Positions 46,171-55,355 of a DNA stretch of 64,000 nucleotides are shown here, in pieces (within the stretch, counting starts at the first letter, position 1; every line of letters begins with the position of its first letter). A program made the position numbers and the translations under genes. This DNA comes from Nocardioides sp. AX2bis (GTDB lineage Bacteria > Actinomycetota > Actinomycetes > Propionibacteriales > Nocardioidaceae), in assembly GCF_902506435.1 (NCBI RefSeq), contig NZ_LR733215.1, positions 609,989 through 673,988 of the forward strand, read 5' to 3'. The notes below the pieces were generated by a model. The model made no database searches and was not told the origin of the DNA. It saw only the letters and a program-made list of their open reading frames with translations.

Positions 46171-48121
46171 CGCGGACCTCCTGGAGGGTCGGGGTGGCGT
46201 CGACGGCGGCGAAGACGCTGGCGCCCTCGTCGGCCGGTCCGACGGTGGCGCGGAAGGCGGCGAAGAGCTCGCGGCCGGTGCCGGCCCACTCCTCGCCCTG
46301 GGGCGGGCGGCCGGTGGACTCGCGGGCGTCGAAGTCGTCCTCGGTGGCCACGCTCAACGTGCCGGCATCGGCGTCGAGGGTGACGACGTCGCCGTCGCGG
46401 ACCCGGGCCAGCGGCCCGCCGAGGGCGGCCTCGGGCGTGACGTGGATGGCGGCCGGGACCTTGCCGGAGGCGCCCGACATGCGGCCGTCGGTGACGATCG
46501 CGACCCGCTGCCCGCGGTCCTGGAGGACCCCGAGCGCGGGGGTGAGCTTGTGCAGCTCGGGCATCCCGTTGGCGGCCGGGCCCTGGTAGCGCACGACCGC
46601 GACGAGGTCGCGCCCGTCGAGCCGGCCCTCGTCGAACGCCGTCAGCAGGTCGTCCTGGTGGTCGAAGACCATCGCCGGCGCGGTCACCACGCGGTGCTCC
46701 TCGGCCACGGCGGAGACCTTGACGACCGCCCGGCCCAGCGGCCCGCGGAGCATCCGCAGCCCGCCGTCGGGGCTGAAGGGCGCCTCGACCGGCCGCAGCA
46801 CGTCGGTGTCCAGCGAGGCGGTCGCGCCCTCGCGCCAGGACAGGGTGCCGTCGGCGCCCAGCTCCGGCTCGCAGGTGTAGCGGGCCAGCCCGCGCCCGAC
46901 GACGGTCTCGACGTCCTCGTGCAGCAGCCCCGACCCCAGCAGGGTGCGGACCAGGAAGCCGATGCCACCGGCCGCGTGGAAGTGGTTCACGTCGGCGGAG
47001 CCGTTGGGGTACATCCGGCTCAGCAGCGGCACGACCGCCGAGAGGTCCGAGAAGTCGTCCCAGGTCAGCGCGATGCCGGCGGCGCGGGCGATCGCGACCA
47101 GGTGCATCGTGTGGTTGGTGGAGCCGCCGCTGGCCAGCAGCGCGACGCAGGCGTTGACGACGGCCTTCTCGTCGACCAGCTCCCCGATCGGGGTGGGCGC
47201 GGCGTCCCGCTTGGCCGCGCCCTGCACCGACAGCGCCACGGCGCGGGCGGCGGCGGCGCGGGTCAGCGGCTCGCGCAGCGGCGAGTCGGGGTTCTCGAAG
47301 GAGGACCCGGGCAGGTGCAGCCCGAGGACCTCCATCAGCAGCTGGTTGGAGTTCGCGGTGCCGTAGAAGGTGCAGGTCCCGCGGGAGTGGTACGACGCGG
47401 ACTCGGCCTCGAGCAGCTCCTCGCGCCCGACCAGCCCCTCGGCGTACCGCTGGCGGACCGCGGCCTTCTCCTTGTTCGGCAGCCCCGAGGTCATCGGCCC
47501 GGCCGGCACGAACACCGTCGGCAGGTGGCCGAAGGACAGTGCGCCGATCAGCAGGCCGGGGGTGATCTTGTCGCAGACGCCGAGCATCAGCGCGGCGTCG
47601 AACATGTCGTGCGACAGGGCGATCGCCGTCGACATCGCGATCACGTCGCGGCTGTAGAGCGAGAGCTGCATGCCGTCGCGGCCCTGGGTGATCCCGTCGC
47701 ACATCGCGGGCACGCCGCCGGCGACCTGGGCGATCCCCCCGGCGCGGATGACGGCCTCCTTGAGCACCGGCGGGTACGAGCCGTACGGCTGGTGCGCGGA
47801 GAGCATGTCGTTGTAGGAGGTCACCACCGCCACGTTCGGCTTGGTGCGCCCACGCAGCCCGGACTTCTCGCGGGGCTCGGCGGCGGCGAAGCCGTGGGCG
47901 AGGTTGGCGCAGCCGAGGTCGGCGCGGGCGGCGCCGTTCGCGGCACCGGCGGCGACGCCGGCGCGGACCCGGCGCAGGTACGCGGCCCTGCTCGCCGTGC
48001 TGCGCTCGACGAGCCGCTCGGTCACCTCCGCCACGACGGGGTGCATCGCGGGGAGCGGCAGGTCCGGGCGCGGGACGGGGCCGTCGGTGGTCGTCGTCGG
48101 GGTGGGGGTCGGGTCGGTCAC
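46154..48121 (-). CDS. edd: 6-phosphogluconate dehydratase
   Basis: Converts 6-phosphogluconate to KDPG with a 4Fe-4S cluster. A 655-residue IlvD/Edd family protein. Cluster cysteines occur in AMCDGITQG and [10 protein letters not shown] and in the region [27 protein letters not shown] and [16 protein letters not shown] are conserved. The N-terminal segment [19 protein letters not shown] is Edd-like, not IlvD-like. Its GTG overlaps the zwf stop (GTGA), so it is coupled. The first about 20 residues are Thr/Pro-rich and poorly conserved. Confidence 0.93.
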   Translation of the reverse strand: MTDPTPTPTTTTDGPVPRPDLPLPAMHPVVAEVTERLVERSTASRAAYLRRVRAGVAAGAANGAARADLGCANLAHGFAAAEPREKSGLRGRTKPNVAVVTSYNDMLSAHQPYGSYPPVLKEAVIRAGGIAQVAGGVPAMCDGITQGRDGMQLSLYSRDVIAMSTAIALSHDMFDAALMLGVCDKITPGLLIGALSFGHLPTVFVPAGPMTSGLPNKEKAAVRQRYAEGLVGREELLEAESASYHSRGTCTFYGTANSNQLLMEVLGLHLPGSSFENPDSPLREPLTRAAAARAVALSVQGAAKRDAAPTPIGELVDEKAVVNACVALLASGGSTNHTMHLVAIARAAGIALTWDDFSDLSAVVPLLSRMYPNGSADVNHFHAAGGIGFLVRTLLGSGLLHEDVETVVGRGLARYTCEPELGADGTLSWREGATASLDTDVLRPVEAPFSPDGGLRMLRGPLGRAVVKVSAVAEEHRVVTAPAMVFDHQDDLLTAFDEGRLDGRDLVAVVRYQGPAANGMPELHKLTPALGVLQDRGQRVAIVTDGRMSGASGKVPAAIHVTPEAALGGPLARVRDGDVVTLDADAGTLSVATEDDFDARESTGRPPQGEEWAGTGRELFAAFRATVGPADEGASVFAAVDATPTLQEVRVDQHA

Positions 48122-49623
48122 TCGATCTCCTGCCAGGACCGGCCGTCGCGCTCGATGAGCGCGGTGGCCGCGGTGGGGCCGCTGGTGCCGGCGGCGTAGC
48201 GGCGGGGACGGTCGGGGGCCGTGGTCCAGCGGTCCAGGATCGGCTCGGCCCAGCTCCAGGCGGCCTCGATCTCGTCGCGGCGCATGAAGAGGGTGGCGTT
48301 GCCCTTCACCACGTCCATGATCAGCCGCTCGTAGGCGTCGGGGGAGCGCTGGTCGAAGGTGTCGGCGTACGACAGGTCCAGGGAGACCGGGCGCAGCCGG
48401 TAGCCGCCCGGGCCGGGCTCCTTGGCCGTCATCGTCAGCCGCATGCCCTCGTCGGGCTGGACCTGGATGTGCAGCCGGTTCGGCTCGGCGCTGCCCTCGC
48501 TGTGCGGGAACATGTGGTGCGGCGGCGCCTTGAAGACGACCACGATCTCGGAGGTCCGGCGGGGCAGCCGCTTGCCGGTGCGCAGGTAGAACGGGACGCC
48601 GGCCCAGCGCCAGTTCTGCACCTCGGTGCGCAGCGCCACGAAGGTCTCGGTCGTGCTGCCGGACTCGGGGGCGGCCTCGCCGAGGTCGTCGGCGTAGGAC
48701 CGGACGGGCTGTCCCTCGACGAGGCCCTCGCCGTACGCGCCGCGCACGGTGTCGCGGTCGACGTCGGCCGGGGTCATCGGCTTGAGGGCCTGCAGGACCT
48801 TGAGCTTCTCGTCGCGCACGGTCTCGCGGCCGATGTAGGTCGGTGGCTCCATCGCGACCAGGCACAGCAGCTGGAGCAGGTGGTTCTGGACCATGTCGCG
48901 CAGGGCGCCGGCGCGGTCGTAGTAGGCGCCGCGCTCGCCGACCCCGAGCGACTCGGCCACGGTGATCTGCACGTGGTCGACCCACCGCGAGTTCCACAGC
49001 GGCTCGAGGAAGGTGTTGGCGAAGCGGGTGACCAGGAGGTTCTGGACGCTCTCCTTGCCGAGGTAGTGGTCGATGCGGAAGACCTGGGACTCGGCGAAGA
49101 CCCGGCCGACCGCGTCGTTGACCTGCTGCGAGGAGGCCAGGTCGTGACCGATCGGCTTCTCCATCACCACGCGGGAGCGCTCGGTGACCAGGCCGACCTC
49201 GTCGAGCTGGTCGCAGATCAGGCCGAAGGCCGACGGGGCGACCGCGAGGTAGAAGACCGTGACGGCCTCCTCGACGCGGGGGCGGTCCTTGAGCAGGCCG
49301 TGCAGCAGGTGCCACTGGGCGAGGTCGTCGAACTCCATCGGCACGTGGTGCAGCCGGGACAGCAGGCGGTCGACGGCGCCGTCGTACAGGTCGCTGCGCT
49401 CGACGTGGGAGGCGAGCGCGTCGCGGACGACGGCGCGGTACGCCTCGTCGTCGAGGTCGGCGCGGGAGACGCCGATGATGCGCGTGTCCTCGGGCAGGCC
49501 GCCCTCGAGCTCGCGGCGGTAGAGGGCCGGCAGGAGCTTGCGCAGCGACAGGTCGCCGGTGCCCCCGAAGACGACGAAGTCGCAGACCTCGGGGGTCGCG
49601 GGCGGGGCGGCGGGGTCGGACAT
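48118..49623 (-). CDS. zwf: Glucose-6-phosphate dehydrogenase (second, Entner-Doudoroff operon)
   Basis: A 501-residue G6PDH that starts the zwf-edd-eda operon. [22 protein letters not shown] and the catalytic [10 protein letters not shown] are intact. The ATG at 49623 has GGAGAAC just before it. It differs clearly from the copy at 3864-5291 (for example [15 protein letters not shown] against [15 protein letters not shown]), so the two are old paralogs with distinct jobs. No pgl gene is in the operon; the lactone would be opened spontaneously or by an enzyme encoded elsewhere. Confidence 0.95.
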   Translation of the reverse strand: MSDPAAPPATPEVCDFVVFGGTGDLSLRKLLPALYRRELEGGLPEDTRIIGVSRADLDDEAYRAVVRDALASHVERSDLYDGAVDRLLSRLHHVPMEFDDLAQWHLLHGLLKDRPRVEEAVTVFYLAVAPSAFGLICDQLDEVGLVTERSRVVMEKPIGHDLASSQQVNDAVGRVFAESQVFRIDHYLGKESVQNLLVTRFANTFLEPLWNSRWVDHVQITVAESLGVGERGAYYDRAGALRDMVQNHLLQLLCLVAMEPPTYIGRETVRDEKLKVLQALKPMTPADVDRDTVRGAYGEGLVEGQPVRSYADDLGEAAPESGSTTETFVALRTEVQNWRWAGVPFYLRTGKRLPRRTSEIVVVFKAPPHHMFPHSEGSAEPNRLHIQVQPDEGMRLTMTAKEPGPGGYRLRPVSLDLSYADTFDQRSPDAYERLIMDVVKGNATLFMRRDEIEAAWSWAEPILDRWTTAPDRPRRYAAGTSGPTAATALIERDGRSWQEIE

Positions 49624-49639
49624 GTTCTCCACGGTAAGG

Positions 49640-49690
49640 ACCTTAGGGTTGGGATGCAACGTGCTTAGGTATTAACCAGGCAAAAGTTGC
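49640..49690. promoter_or_regulatory. AT-richer operator/promoter region between zwf and the ROK gene
   Basis: Within the 92-base divergent gap (49624-49715) is an island unusually rich in A/T. It holds GCAAC (49656) and GTTGC (49686) as inverted arms, the near-palindrome GGTATTAACC (49668-49677), and two TTAGG boxes. These features suit sites for the adjacent ROK repressor. The exact promoter boxes are not clear. Confidence 0.5.
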
Positions 49691-49715
49691 GTGTCTTCCG
49701 GGTGTCGGTGTTTCA

Positions 49716-50972
49716 ATGGTCACGATGAGGCCGTCCCCGAAGTCCGCACTCGAGCACGAGGTGCGCCGCGCCCGCGACGCCGGCTCGACCACCGGCGAGC
49801 TGCTGCGCCTGGTGCGCACCGGACGGGCCTCGACCCGCGCCGACCTGGGCCGGCTGACCGGGCTGTCGCGGACCGCCGTCGCCTCGCGCCTGGCCGCCCT
49901 GAGCGCCGCCGGCCTGCTGCGGGCCGGGGACGAGCTGGCCTCGACCGGCGGTCGCCCGCCCACCGAGCTGGTCTTCGACACCGGGTTCGGCGTCGTGCTC
50001 ACCGCCGCCCTCGGCCGCTCGCGCACCCAGCTCGGCGTCTTCGACCTCGCCGCGACCCCGCTCGCGACCAGCTCGCGTGAGCACCCCGCCGGCGTCGGTC
50101 CGGAGGAGCTGATGCCCGCGGTCGCCGAGGGCCTGCGCGCGCTGCTGGCCGGGCTGGACCACCCGCCGCGTCGCGTCGTCGGCATCGGGGTCAGCCTGCC
50201 GGGCACGGTGGACGGGGTGCGCGGCGCGAGCATCGACTCCCCGGTCATGTCGGGCTGGGACGGCGTCGAGCTGGCGCCGTACCTCGCCGAGGTGGTGCCC
50301 GCCGGCCTCACCGACGACGACGGCCCGCCGCCGCTGTTCCTGGCCAACGACGCCGACGCCCTGGCCCGCTCCGAGCGGATGGGGCGCACCGGTGCGCTCG
50401 AGGACGTGCTCGTGGTCAAGGCCTCGACCGGCCTGGGGCTCGGCATCGTCGCCGGCGGCCAGGTGCTGACCGGACACCTCGGTGCGGCGGGCGAGATCGG
50501 CCACACCGCCGTCGACGCCGGTGGCGAGCGGACCTGCCGCTGCGGCGCGACGGGCTGCCTCGAGACGGTCGCGGGCGGCTGGGCGCTGGTGGCGCGGATG
50601 AACGAGCAGGGTCGCGACGTCACGCACATCCGCGAGGTCGTCGACCTGGCGCTGGCCGGTGACGGCGAGGCCCGCCACCTGCTCCGCGAGAGCGGCCGCC
50701 ACCTCGGCGACCTGCTGGCCGTCGCGATCAACCTGCTCAACCCGCAGGCCGTCGTGCTGGGCGGGGACATGCCGGTCGTCTTCGACACCTACGCCGCCGG
50801 CGTCCGCGAGTCGGTCTACGCCCGGGCCGCCGCGCTGGCCACCCGCGACCTGCAGATCCTGCCCGCCACCTTCGGCGACCGTGCCGGCCTGGTGGGCTGC
50901 GCGGCCACGGTGCTCGACCACGTGCTGAGCCCGGCCTCGGTCGACGCGTTCCTCGCCCACGCGCCGAGATGA
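49716..50972 (+). CDS. ROK-family transcriptional regulator
   Basis: A 418-residue protein: N-terminal winged HTH (about 25-75; STRADLGRLTGLSRTAVASRLAAL), then a ROK sugar-kinase-like domain with GVSLPGTVDG, KASTGLGLGIV, GEIGHTAV and the zinc motif CRCGATGCLE. It is divergent from zwf-edd-eda and probably controls it in response to a sugar or sugar phosphate. ATG at 49716 (or 49725). The final residues Ala-Pro-Arg and the stop come from the first unit of a 22-bp repeat array. Confidence 0.88.
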   Translation: MVTMRPSPKSALEHEVRRARDAGSTTGELLRLVRTGRASTRADLGRLTGLSRTAVASRLAALSAAGLLRAGDELASTGGRPPTELVFDTGFGVVLTAALGRSRTQLGVFDLAATPLATSSREHPAGVGPEELMPAVAEGLRALLAGLDHPPRRVVGIGVSLPGTVDGVRGASIDSPVMSGWDGVELAPYLAEVVPAGLTDDDGPPPLFLANDADALARSERMGRTGALEDVLVVKASTGLGLGIVAGGQVLTGHLGAAGEIGHTAVDAGGERTCRCGATGCLETVAGGWALVARMNEQGRDVTHIREVVDLALAGDGEARHLLRESGRHLGDLLAVAINLLNPQAVVLGGDMPVVFDTYAAGVRESVYARAAALATRDLQILPATFGDRAGLVGCAATVLDHVLSPASVDAFLAHAPR

Positions 50973-51028
50973 CGCTCGCGGACAGCCGAGATGACGCTCG
51001 CGGCGCGTCGAGATGACGGTTCCGGCGC
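50963..51028 (+). repeat. 22-bp tandem repeat array, 3 units
   Basis: Three exact units. The ROK gene reads into unit 1 and ends at its TGA (50970-50972). Confidence 0.9.
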
Positions 51029-51039
51029 GTCGTCCCACC

Positions 51040-51045
51040 TAGGGT
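51040..51045 (+). promoter_or_regulatory. -10 box TAGGGT of a leaderless start
   Basis: Ends 6 bases before the GTG at 51052, only 11 bases after the repeat array. Confidence 0.55.
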
Positions 51046-51051
51046 GGCGAC

Positions 51052-51699
51052 GTGGCTGTGGACCTGCTCGCGGACGCGTACGCCGGCACCTCCCGCGCGG
51101 TCGCCGCGCTCGCCCCTGAGGACTGGGAGCGGCCGACCCGGGCGGCGGCGTGGCCGGTGCGTGCGCTGCTGCACCACCAGCTGGTGGACGCCCAGCGAGC
51201 ACTGGTGGCCCTGGCGTGCACGACCGACGCCGCCCCGGACGTCGACCGCACGACCTACTGGGCCGACTTCCTGCCCGACGGTGACGCCGGCGCGGGCCTC
51301 AGCGCGCGCGTCGCGGCGGCGTACGACGACCCCGCCGACCTGCGCGCGCAGTGGACGGCGACCGCGACCGCGGTCGTCCGCGCGTCCGGGGCCGCCGACC
51401 CGACGACGCGGGTCGAGACGCAGGGGCACGTGATCACGGTCGACGACCTGGTCTCGACGCTGGTCGTCGAGGCGACGGTGCACCACCTCGACCTGGTCCT
51501 CGACCTCGACGACCCGGGTCCGTCCGCGGCCTGCCTGGCCCACACGCGTGCGGTGCTCGAGCGGATCCTCGGCGACCCGCTGCCGGCGTCCTGGGACGAC
51601 GGGACCGCGGTGCTGCGCTCCACCGGCCGCGAGGCCCTAGACGACGCCGACCGCGCGGCGCTGGGCGTACGGGCGGGGCGGCTGCCGCTGCTCGGCTGA
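51052..51699 (+). CDS. Maleylpyruvate isomerase N-terminal-domain (DinB-like, mycothiol-type) protein
   Basis: A 215-residue four-helix-bundle protein of the DinB/mycothiol-dependent maleylpyruvate isomerase type. The metal-binding histidine region of helix 2 reads RALLHHQLVDAQRA, and a second His set is in VEATVHHLDLVLDL. Such proteins are frequent in mycothiol producers and handle thiol conjugation or isomerisation of varied substrates. GTG at 51052 is set by the -10 box. No ring-cleavage genes are nearby, so the substrate is open. Confidence 0.75.
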   Translation: MAVDLLADAYAGTSRAVAALAPEDWERPTRAAAWPVRALLHHQLVDAQRALVALACTTDAAPDVDRTTYWADFLPDGDAGAGLSARVAAAYDDPADLRAQWTATATAVVRASGAADPTTRVETQGHVITVDDLVSTLVVEATVHHLDLVLDLDDPGPSAACLAHTRAVLERILGDPLPASWDDGTAVLRSTGREALDDADRAALGVRAGRLPLLG

Positions 51700-51724
51700 G
51701 CGCGGCGGCGGGGTGCTTGACGGG

Positions 51725-51793
51725 CAAGTTTCGAACTTGTCGGGCTTTGCAAAGGCCGACAAGCTCGGAAGTCCCCGGCCGACCGGGGACTTC
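51725..51793. terminator. Three successive hairpins between convergent genes
   Basis: CAAGTT-TCG-AACTTG (51725-51739); CTTGTCGG...CCGACAAG with an inner CTTT/AAAG pair (51736-51763); and GAAGTCCCCGG-CCGA-CCGGGGACTTC (51768-51793). The first two share bases 51736-51739 and so exclude each other. The third is a perfect 11-bp terminator-like stem, 30 bases from the regX3 stop. Confidence 0.7.
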
Positions 51794-51823
51794 GCGGTCC
51801 GACCGGCACGGCCGGCCGAGCCG

Positions 51824-52501
51824 CTACAGGTCGAGCTTGTAGCCCAGCCCGCGCACGGTGACCAGGAACTTCGGCTCGCCCGGGTCGGGCTCGAGCTTGG
51901 CGCGCAGGCGCTTGACGTGCACGTCGAGGGTCTTGGTGTCGCCGACGTAGTCGGAGCCCCAGACCCGGTCGATGAGCTGTCCGCGCGTGAGCACCCGGCC
52001 GGGGTTGCGCAGGAACATCTCGAGCAGCTCGAACTCCTTCAGCGGGAGCCGCTGCTCGTGGCCGTCGACGGTCACGACGTGCCGCTCGACGTCCATCCGC
52101 ACCGGGCCGGCCTCGAGGGTGTCGGGGGCGACCTCGGTCTCGACCCCGCGCCGCATGACGGCGCGGATGCGGGCGACCAGCTCGCGCGGCGAGTACGGCT
52201 TGGTGACGTAGTCGTCGGCGCCCAGCTCCAGCCCGACCACCTTGTCGACCTCGTCGTCCTTGGCGCTGACCATGATCACCGGCACGGAGCTGGTCTGCCG
52301 GATCGTGCGGCAGACCTCGGTGCCGGGGATGCCCGGCAGCATGAGGTCGAGCAGCACGACGTCGGCGCCGTTGCGGTCGAACTCCGCCAGCGCGGCGTGG
52401 CCGTCGGCGGCCACGGCCACCTCGAAGCCCTCCCGTCGCAGCATGTACGACAGCGCGTCGCTGTAGCTCTCCTCGTCCTCGACCACGAGTACCCGGGTCA
52501 C
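51824..52501 (-). CDS. regX3: OmpR/PhoB-family response regulator RegX3
   Basis: A 225-residue regulator with receiver (VVEDEE, phospho-Asp in VVLLDLMLPG, Lys in VSAKDDEVD) and a winged-helix C-terminal domain (LKEFELLEMFLRNPGRVLTRGQL, VDVHVKRLRAKL type). Overlaps senX3 by 4 bases (GTGA). With SenX3 and PhoU it forms the phosphate-sensing system of actinobacteria; it binds PHO boxes such as the one at 53834-53855. Confidence 0.93.
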   Translation of the reverse strand: MTRVLVVEDEESYSDALSYMLRREGFEVAVAADGHAALAEFDRNGADVVLLDLMLPGIPGTEVCRTIRQTSSVPVIMVSAKDDEVDKVVGLELGADDYVTKPYSPRELVARIRAVMRRGVETEVAPDTLEAGPVRMDVERHVVTVDGHEQRLPLKEFELLEMFLRNPGRVLTRGQLIDRVWGSDYVGDTKTLDVHVKRLRAKLEPDPGEPKFLVTVRGLGYKLDL

Positions 52502-53772
52502 GGGCGGTCCTCCTGCATCTCGTCGGCCGCAGGTGCGGCCGTGGTGTCCATCATGGGGGTCAGGTCGGTCGCACCGTGCTCGTCGTCGTGCTCGTCGTCG
52601 TGCTCGTCGTCGTCGAAGTCGTCGTCGTCCTCACCGTCGGTCGCGTGCAGCGGGCGCTCCGGGGCCAGGGGGAGGGTGAGGGTGAAGGTCGAGCCGTGGC
52701 CCTCCTCGGACCAGACCCGCACCTCGCCGCCGTGCGTCGCGGCCACGTGCTTGACGATCGACAGGCCCAGGCCGGTGCCGCCGGTGGAGCGGTGGCGGGC
52801 GGGGTCGACGCGGTAGAACCGCTCGAAGATCCGGTCGATCTCCCCGGCCGGGATGCCGATGCCCTGGTCGACCACGGAGACCTCGAGGTCGTCGCCGACG
52901 GCCTTGGTCGAGACCAGCACCGTCGCGCCCGGGTCGGAGTAGCTGACGGCGTTGGCGACCAGGTTGCCCACGGCGGCGGTGATCTGCTCCTCGTTGCCGT
53001 GCACCTTGAGCCCGGTCGGGCCGCCGGTCACGACCGAGACGTGGCGCGCGGCGGCGTCGATCGCGGAGGTGTCGACGGCGATGCCGATCACCTCGTCGAC
53101 CGCGACCGGCACGGGCCGGTCCAGCGGCTCGTCGCCCTGCAGCCGGGACAGCTCGATGACCTGCTGCACCAGGCGGCTGAGCCGCTCGCCCTCGGTGACC
53201 ATCCGGTTCGAGAAGCGGCGCACCGCCTCCGGGTCGTCCGCGCCGTCGTGGATCGCCTCGGCCAGCAGCCGCATCGCGCCCACCGGCGTCTTCAGCTCGT
53301 GGCTGACGTTGGCCACGAAGTCGCGGCGCACCGCCTCGACCCGTCGCTCGCGGGTGCGGTCCTCGACCAGCGCCAGCACCAGGCGGTGCCCCAGGGGCGC
53401 GATCCGGGCGGTGACGTGGCGCGGTGACCCGCCGGGACGCTCGATGACCAGCTCGGTCTCGCGGATCTGGCCGTCGCGCCGCACCCGGGTGACCAGGTCG
53501 GCCAGCTCGCCGGCGACCAGCCCGGTGCCGCGCACCAGCCCGAGGGCGTACGCCGGGGCGCTGGCCTTGACGACCAGGTCGGCGTCGTCGACGACGACCG
53601 CGCTGCTGCGCAGGACCGAGAGCACCGCCGCCACGCCCGGGGGGAGCAGCGGCTCGGGCTGGGGCGTGGTGCCGCGTTGCTGACGGTCGCTGACGTGCCA
53701 GGCGAGCACGGCGCCGCCGGCCACGACGGCGCCGATGACCGCCGCCAGGAAGGCCTGCGTCGTCGGGTCCAC
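52498..53772 (-). CDS. senX3: Sensor histidine kinase SenX3
   Basis: A 424-residue kinase with one N-terminal membrane helix (FLAAVIGAVVAGGAVLAW), a PAS-like domain (about 50-130), HisKA with phospho-His in VANVSHELKTPVGAM and HATPase with N box NLVANAVSYSD, G1 DQGIGIP and G2 GGTGLGLSIVKHV. The C-terminal tail is a repeated Asp/Glu/His run (DDEHDDEHDDEH), encoded by a short DNA tandem repeat at about 52577-52620, absent from ordinary SenX3. The GTG at 53772 is leaderless. Divergent from phoU, its likely partner in blocking the kinase at high phosphate. Confidence 0.93.
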   Translation of the reverse strand: MDPTTQAFLAAVIGAVVAGGAVLAWHVSDRQQRGTTPQPEPLLPPGVAAVLSVLRSSAVVVDDADLVVKASAPAYALGLVRGTGLVAGELADLVTRVRRDGQIRETELVIERPGGSPRHVTARIAPLGHRLVLALVEDRTRERRVEAVRRDFVANVSHELKTPVGAMRLLAEAIHDGADDPEAVRRFSNRMVTEGERLSRLVQQVIELSRLQGDEPLDRPVPVAVDEVIGIAVDTSAIDAAARHVSVVTGGPTGLKVHGNEEQITAAVGNLVANAVSYSDPGATVLVSTKAVGDDLEVSVVDQGIGIPAGEIDRIFERFYRVDPARHRSTGGTGLGLSIVKHVAATHGGEVRVWSEEGHGSTFTLTLPLAPERPLHATDGEDDDDFDDDEHDDEHDDEHGATDLTPMMDTTAAPAADEMQEDRP

Positions 53773-53779
53773 GTCCCCG

Positions 53780-53785
53780 AGCCTA
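53780..53785 (-). promoter_or_regulatory. -10 box TAGGCT for senX3 (leaderless)
   Basis: On the minus strand, TAGGCT ends 7 bases before the senX3 GTG. Confidence 0.6.
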
Positions 53786-53833
53786 GTGGCGCCGTCATCC
53801 GGGGTCCGCCGCGCGGACGGCGGACTCCCGACT

Positions 53834-53855
53834 GTTCACCGGTCGTTCAGCCGAT
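53834..53855 (+). promoter_or_regulatory. PHO box (two 11-bp direct repeat units)
   Basis: GTTCACCGGTC followed directly by GTTCAGCCGAT, the 11-base direct repeat with GTTCA core recognised by PhoP/RegX3-type regulators. It lies in the 133-base senX3/phoU gap, about 40 bases upstream of the phoU -10 box, and could serve both promoters. Confidence 0.75.
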
Positions 53856-53892
53856 CCCCCCTGCAGGTCACCGGGGGGTGGGCCCCACGGCC

Positions 53893-53898
53893 TAGGGT
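53893..53898 (+). promoter_or_regulatory. -10 box TAGGGT for phoU (leaderless)
   Basis: Ends 7 bases before the phoU ATG at 53906. Confidence 0.6.
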
Positions 53899-53905
53899 TC
53901 GGGGC

Positions 53906-54559
53906 ATGCGCGACGTCTTCCACGAGCAGCTCGACGCCATCTTCTCCGACCTCGCGAGCATCTGCCGCAACGTCGAGACGGCGGTGGGTCTGGCGACCCG
54001 TGCCCTCACCGAGGGTGACGCCGAGATCGCCCAGCGGGTGATCAGCAGCGACCGCGAGATCGACCTCGCCCGCGAGCGGGTCGAGGACGCCGCCTTCAAC
54101 CTGCTCTCCCTGCAGCAGCCGGTCGCCGGCGACCTGCGGATGGTCGTGGCCGGCCTGCGGATGGTCAGCGAGCTGGAGCGGATGGGCGACCTGTCGGTGC
54201 ACGTCGCCAAGATCGCCCGGCTCCGCGTGCCCGAGGTGGCCGTGCCCCGCGAGGTGCAGCCGACCATCAACAAGATGGCGATGACGGCCGAGGACATGGT
54301 CTCCCGCGTCGCCAAGATCATCGTCGACCGCGACGTCGAGGCCGCCATCGAGCTGGGCCGCGACGACGAGGTGATGGACCAGCTGCGTCGCCAGAGCTTC
54401 ACCGAGCTGCTCTCCGACGACTGGTCCCACGGCGTCGAGGCCGCGGTCGACCTCGCCTTGCTGGGCCGCTACTACGAGCGGATCGCCGACCACGCCGTCT
54501 CGGTGGCGCACCGGGTCGTCTTCGTCGTCACCGGCGAGTACCCGCGCGCCACGGCCTGA
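53906..54559 (+). CDS. phoU: Phosphate-signalling protein PhoU
   Basis: A 217-residue all-helical protein with two PhoU three-helix repeats. The conserved metal/phosphate-cluster segments RMVVAGLRMVSELERMGDLSV and LALLGRYYERIADHAVSVA are both present (E/D-rich ExxRxxD type). Represses SenX3-RegX3 signalling when phosphate is plentiful. ATG at 53906 is set by the -10 box. Opposite orientation to regX3-senX3 with a shared PHO box. Confidence 0.95.
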   Translation: MRDVFHEQLDAIFSDLASICRNVETAVGLATRALTEGDAEIAQRVISSDREIDLARERVEDAAFNLLSLQQPVAGDLRMVVAGLRMVSELERMGDLSVHVAKIARLRVPEVAVPREVQPTINKMAMTAEDMVSRVAKIIVDRDVEAAIELGRDDEVMDQLRRQSFTELLSDDWSHGVEAAVDLALLGRYYERIADHAVSVAHRVVFVVTGEYPRATA

Positions 54560-54601
54560 CGCCCCGCCGCCGGCGCCCGGGGGACGCCCCCAGTCGGTCG
54601 G

Positions 54602-55345
54602 TCAGCGACCCTGGCTGGCGACCGCGGCGGCAGCCGCCTCGGCGGCCTCCGGGTCGAGGTACTCCCCGCCGGGCACGGTCGGACGCAGGTCGTCGTCGAG
54701 GCGGTAGACCAGCGGCTGGCCAGTGGGGATGTTGAGCCCCGCGATGTCGTCGTCGCCGATCCCGTCGAGGTGCTTGACCAGCGCCCGCAGGCTGTTGCCG
54801 TGCGCGGCGACGAGCACCACCTTGCCCTCGCGCAGGTCCGGCACGACCGCGGACTCCCAGTAGGGCAGGAACCGGACGATCACGTCGGCCAGGCACTCGG
54901 TGCGGGGCATGTCGGCGCCGAGGTCGGCGTACTGCGGCAGCCCGGCCTGCGAGAACTCGTCGGCCGGGTCCTGCTCGGGCGGCGGGGTGTCGAAGGACCG
55001 GCGCCAGAGCATGAACTGCTCCTCGCCGTACTCGGCCAGGGTCTGCTTCTTGTCCTTGCCCTGGAGCGCGCCGTAGTGGCGCTCGTTGAGCCGCCAGGAC
55101 CGGCGTACGGGGATCCAGTGCCGGTCGGCCTCGTCCAGCGCGAGGTGCGCGGTGCTGATCGCGCGGCGCAGCAGCGAGGTGTGCACGACGTCGGGGAGGA
55201 CGCCGGCCTCGGCCAGCAGCCGCCCGCCGGCCGCGGCCTCGCCCCGGCCCTTGTCGTTCAGCGGCACGTCGACCCAGCCGGTGAAGAGGTTCTTGGCGTT
55301 CCACTCGCTCTCGCCGTGGCGGAGTAGGACCAGGGTGTGGGTCAT
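54602..55345 (-). CDS. gpmA: 2,3-bisphosphoglycerate-dependent phosphoglycerate mutase
   Basis: Interconverts 3- and 2-phosphoglycerate. A 247-residue histidine-phosphatase fold enzyme: [12 protein letters not shown] holds the phospho-His, [14 protein letters not shown] the substrate Arg/Glu, and [18 protein letters not shown] the second His. The tail is Ala-rich. ATG at 55345. In mycobacteria gpm1 lies beside senX3-regX3, and the same neighbourhood is kept here with phoU between. Confidence 0.95.
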   Translation of the reverse strand: MTHTLVLLRHGESEWNAKNLFTGWVDVPLNDKGRGEAAAGGRLLAEAGVLPDVVHTSLLRRAISTAHLALDEADRHWIPVRRSWRLNERHYGALQGKDKKQTLAEYGEEQFMLWRRSFDTPPPEQDPADEFSQAGLPQYADLGADMPRTECLADVIVRFLPYWESAVVPDLREGKVVLVAAHGNSLRALVKHLDGIGDDDIAGLNIPTGQPLVYRLDDDLRPTVPGGEYLDPEAAEAAAAAVASQGR

Positions 55346-55355
55346 CGGGTGCCTC

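Noticed and set aside
46154..49315. A continuous frame joining zwf and edd into one protein of 1053 residues
   Set aside because: The zwf part is in a different frame; edd has its own GTG overlapping the zwf stop, so there is no fusion.
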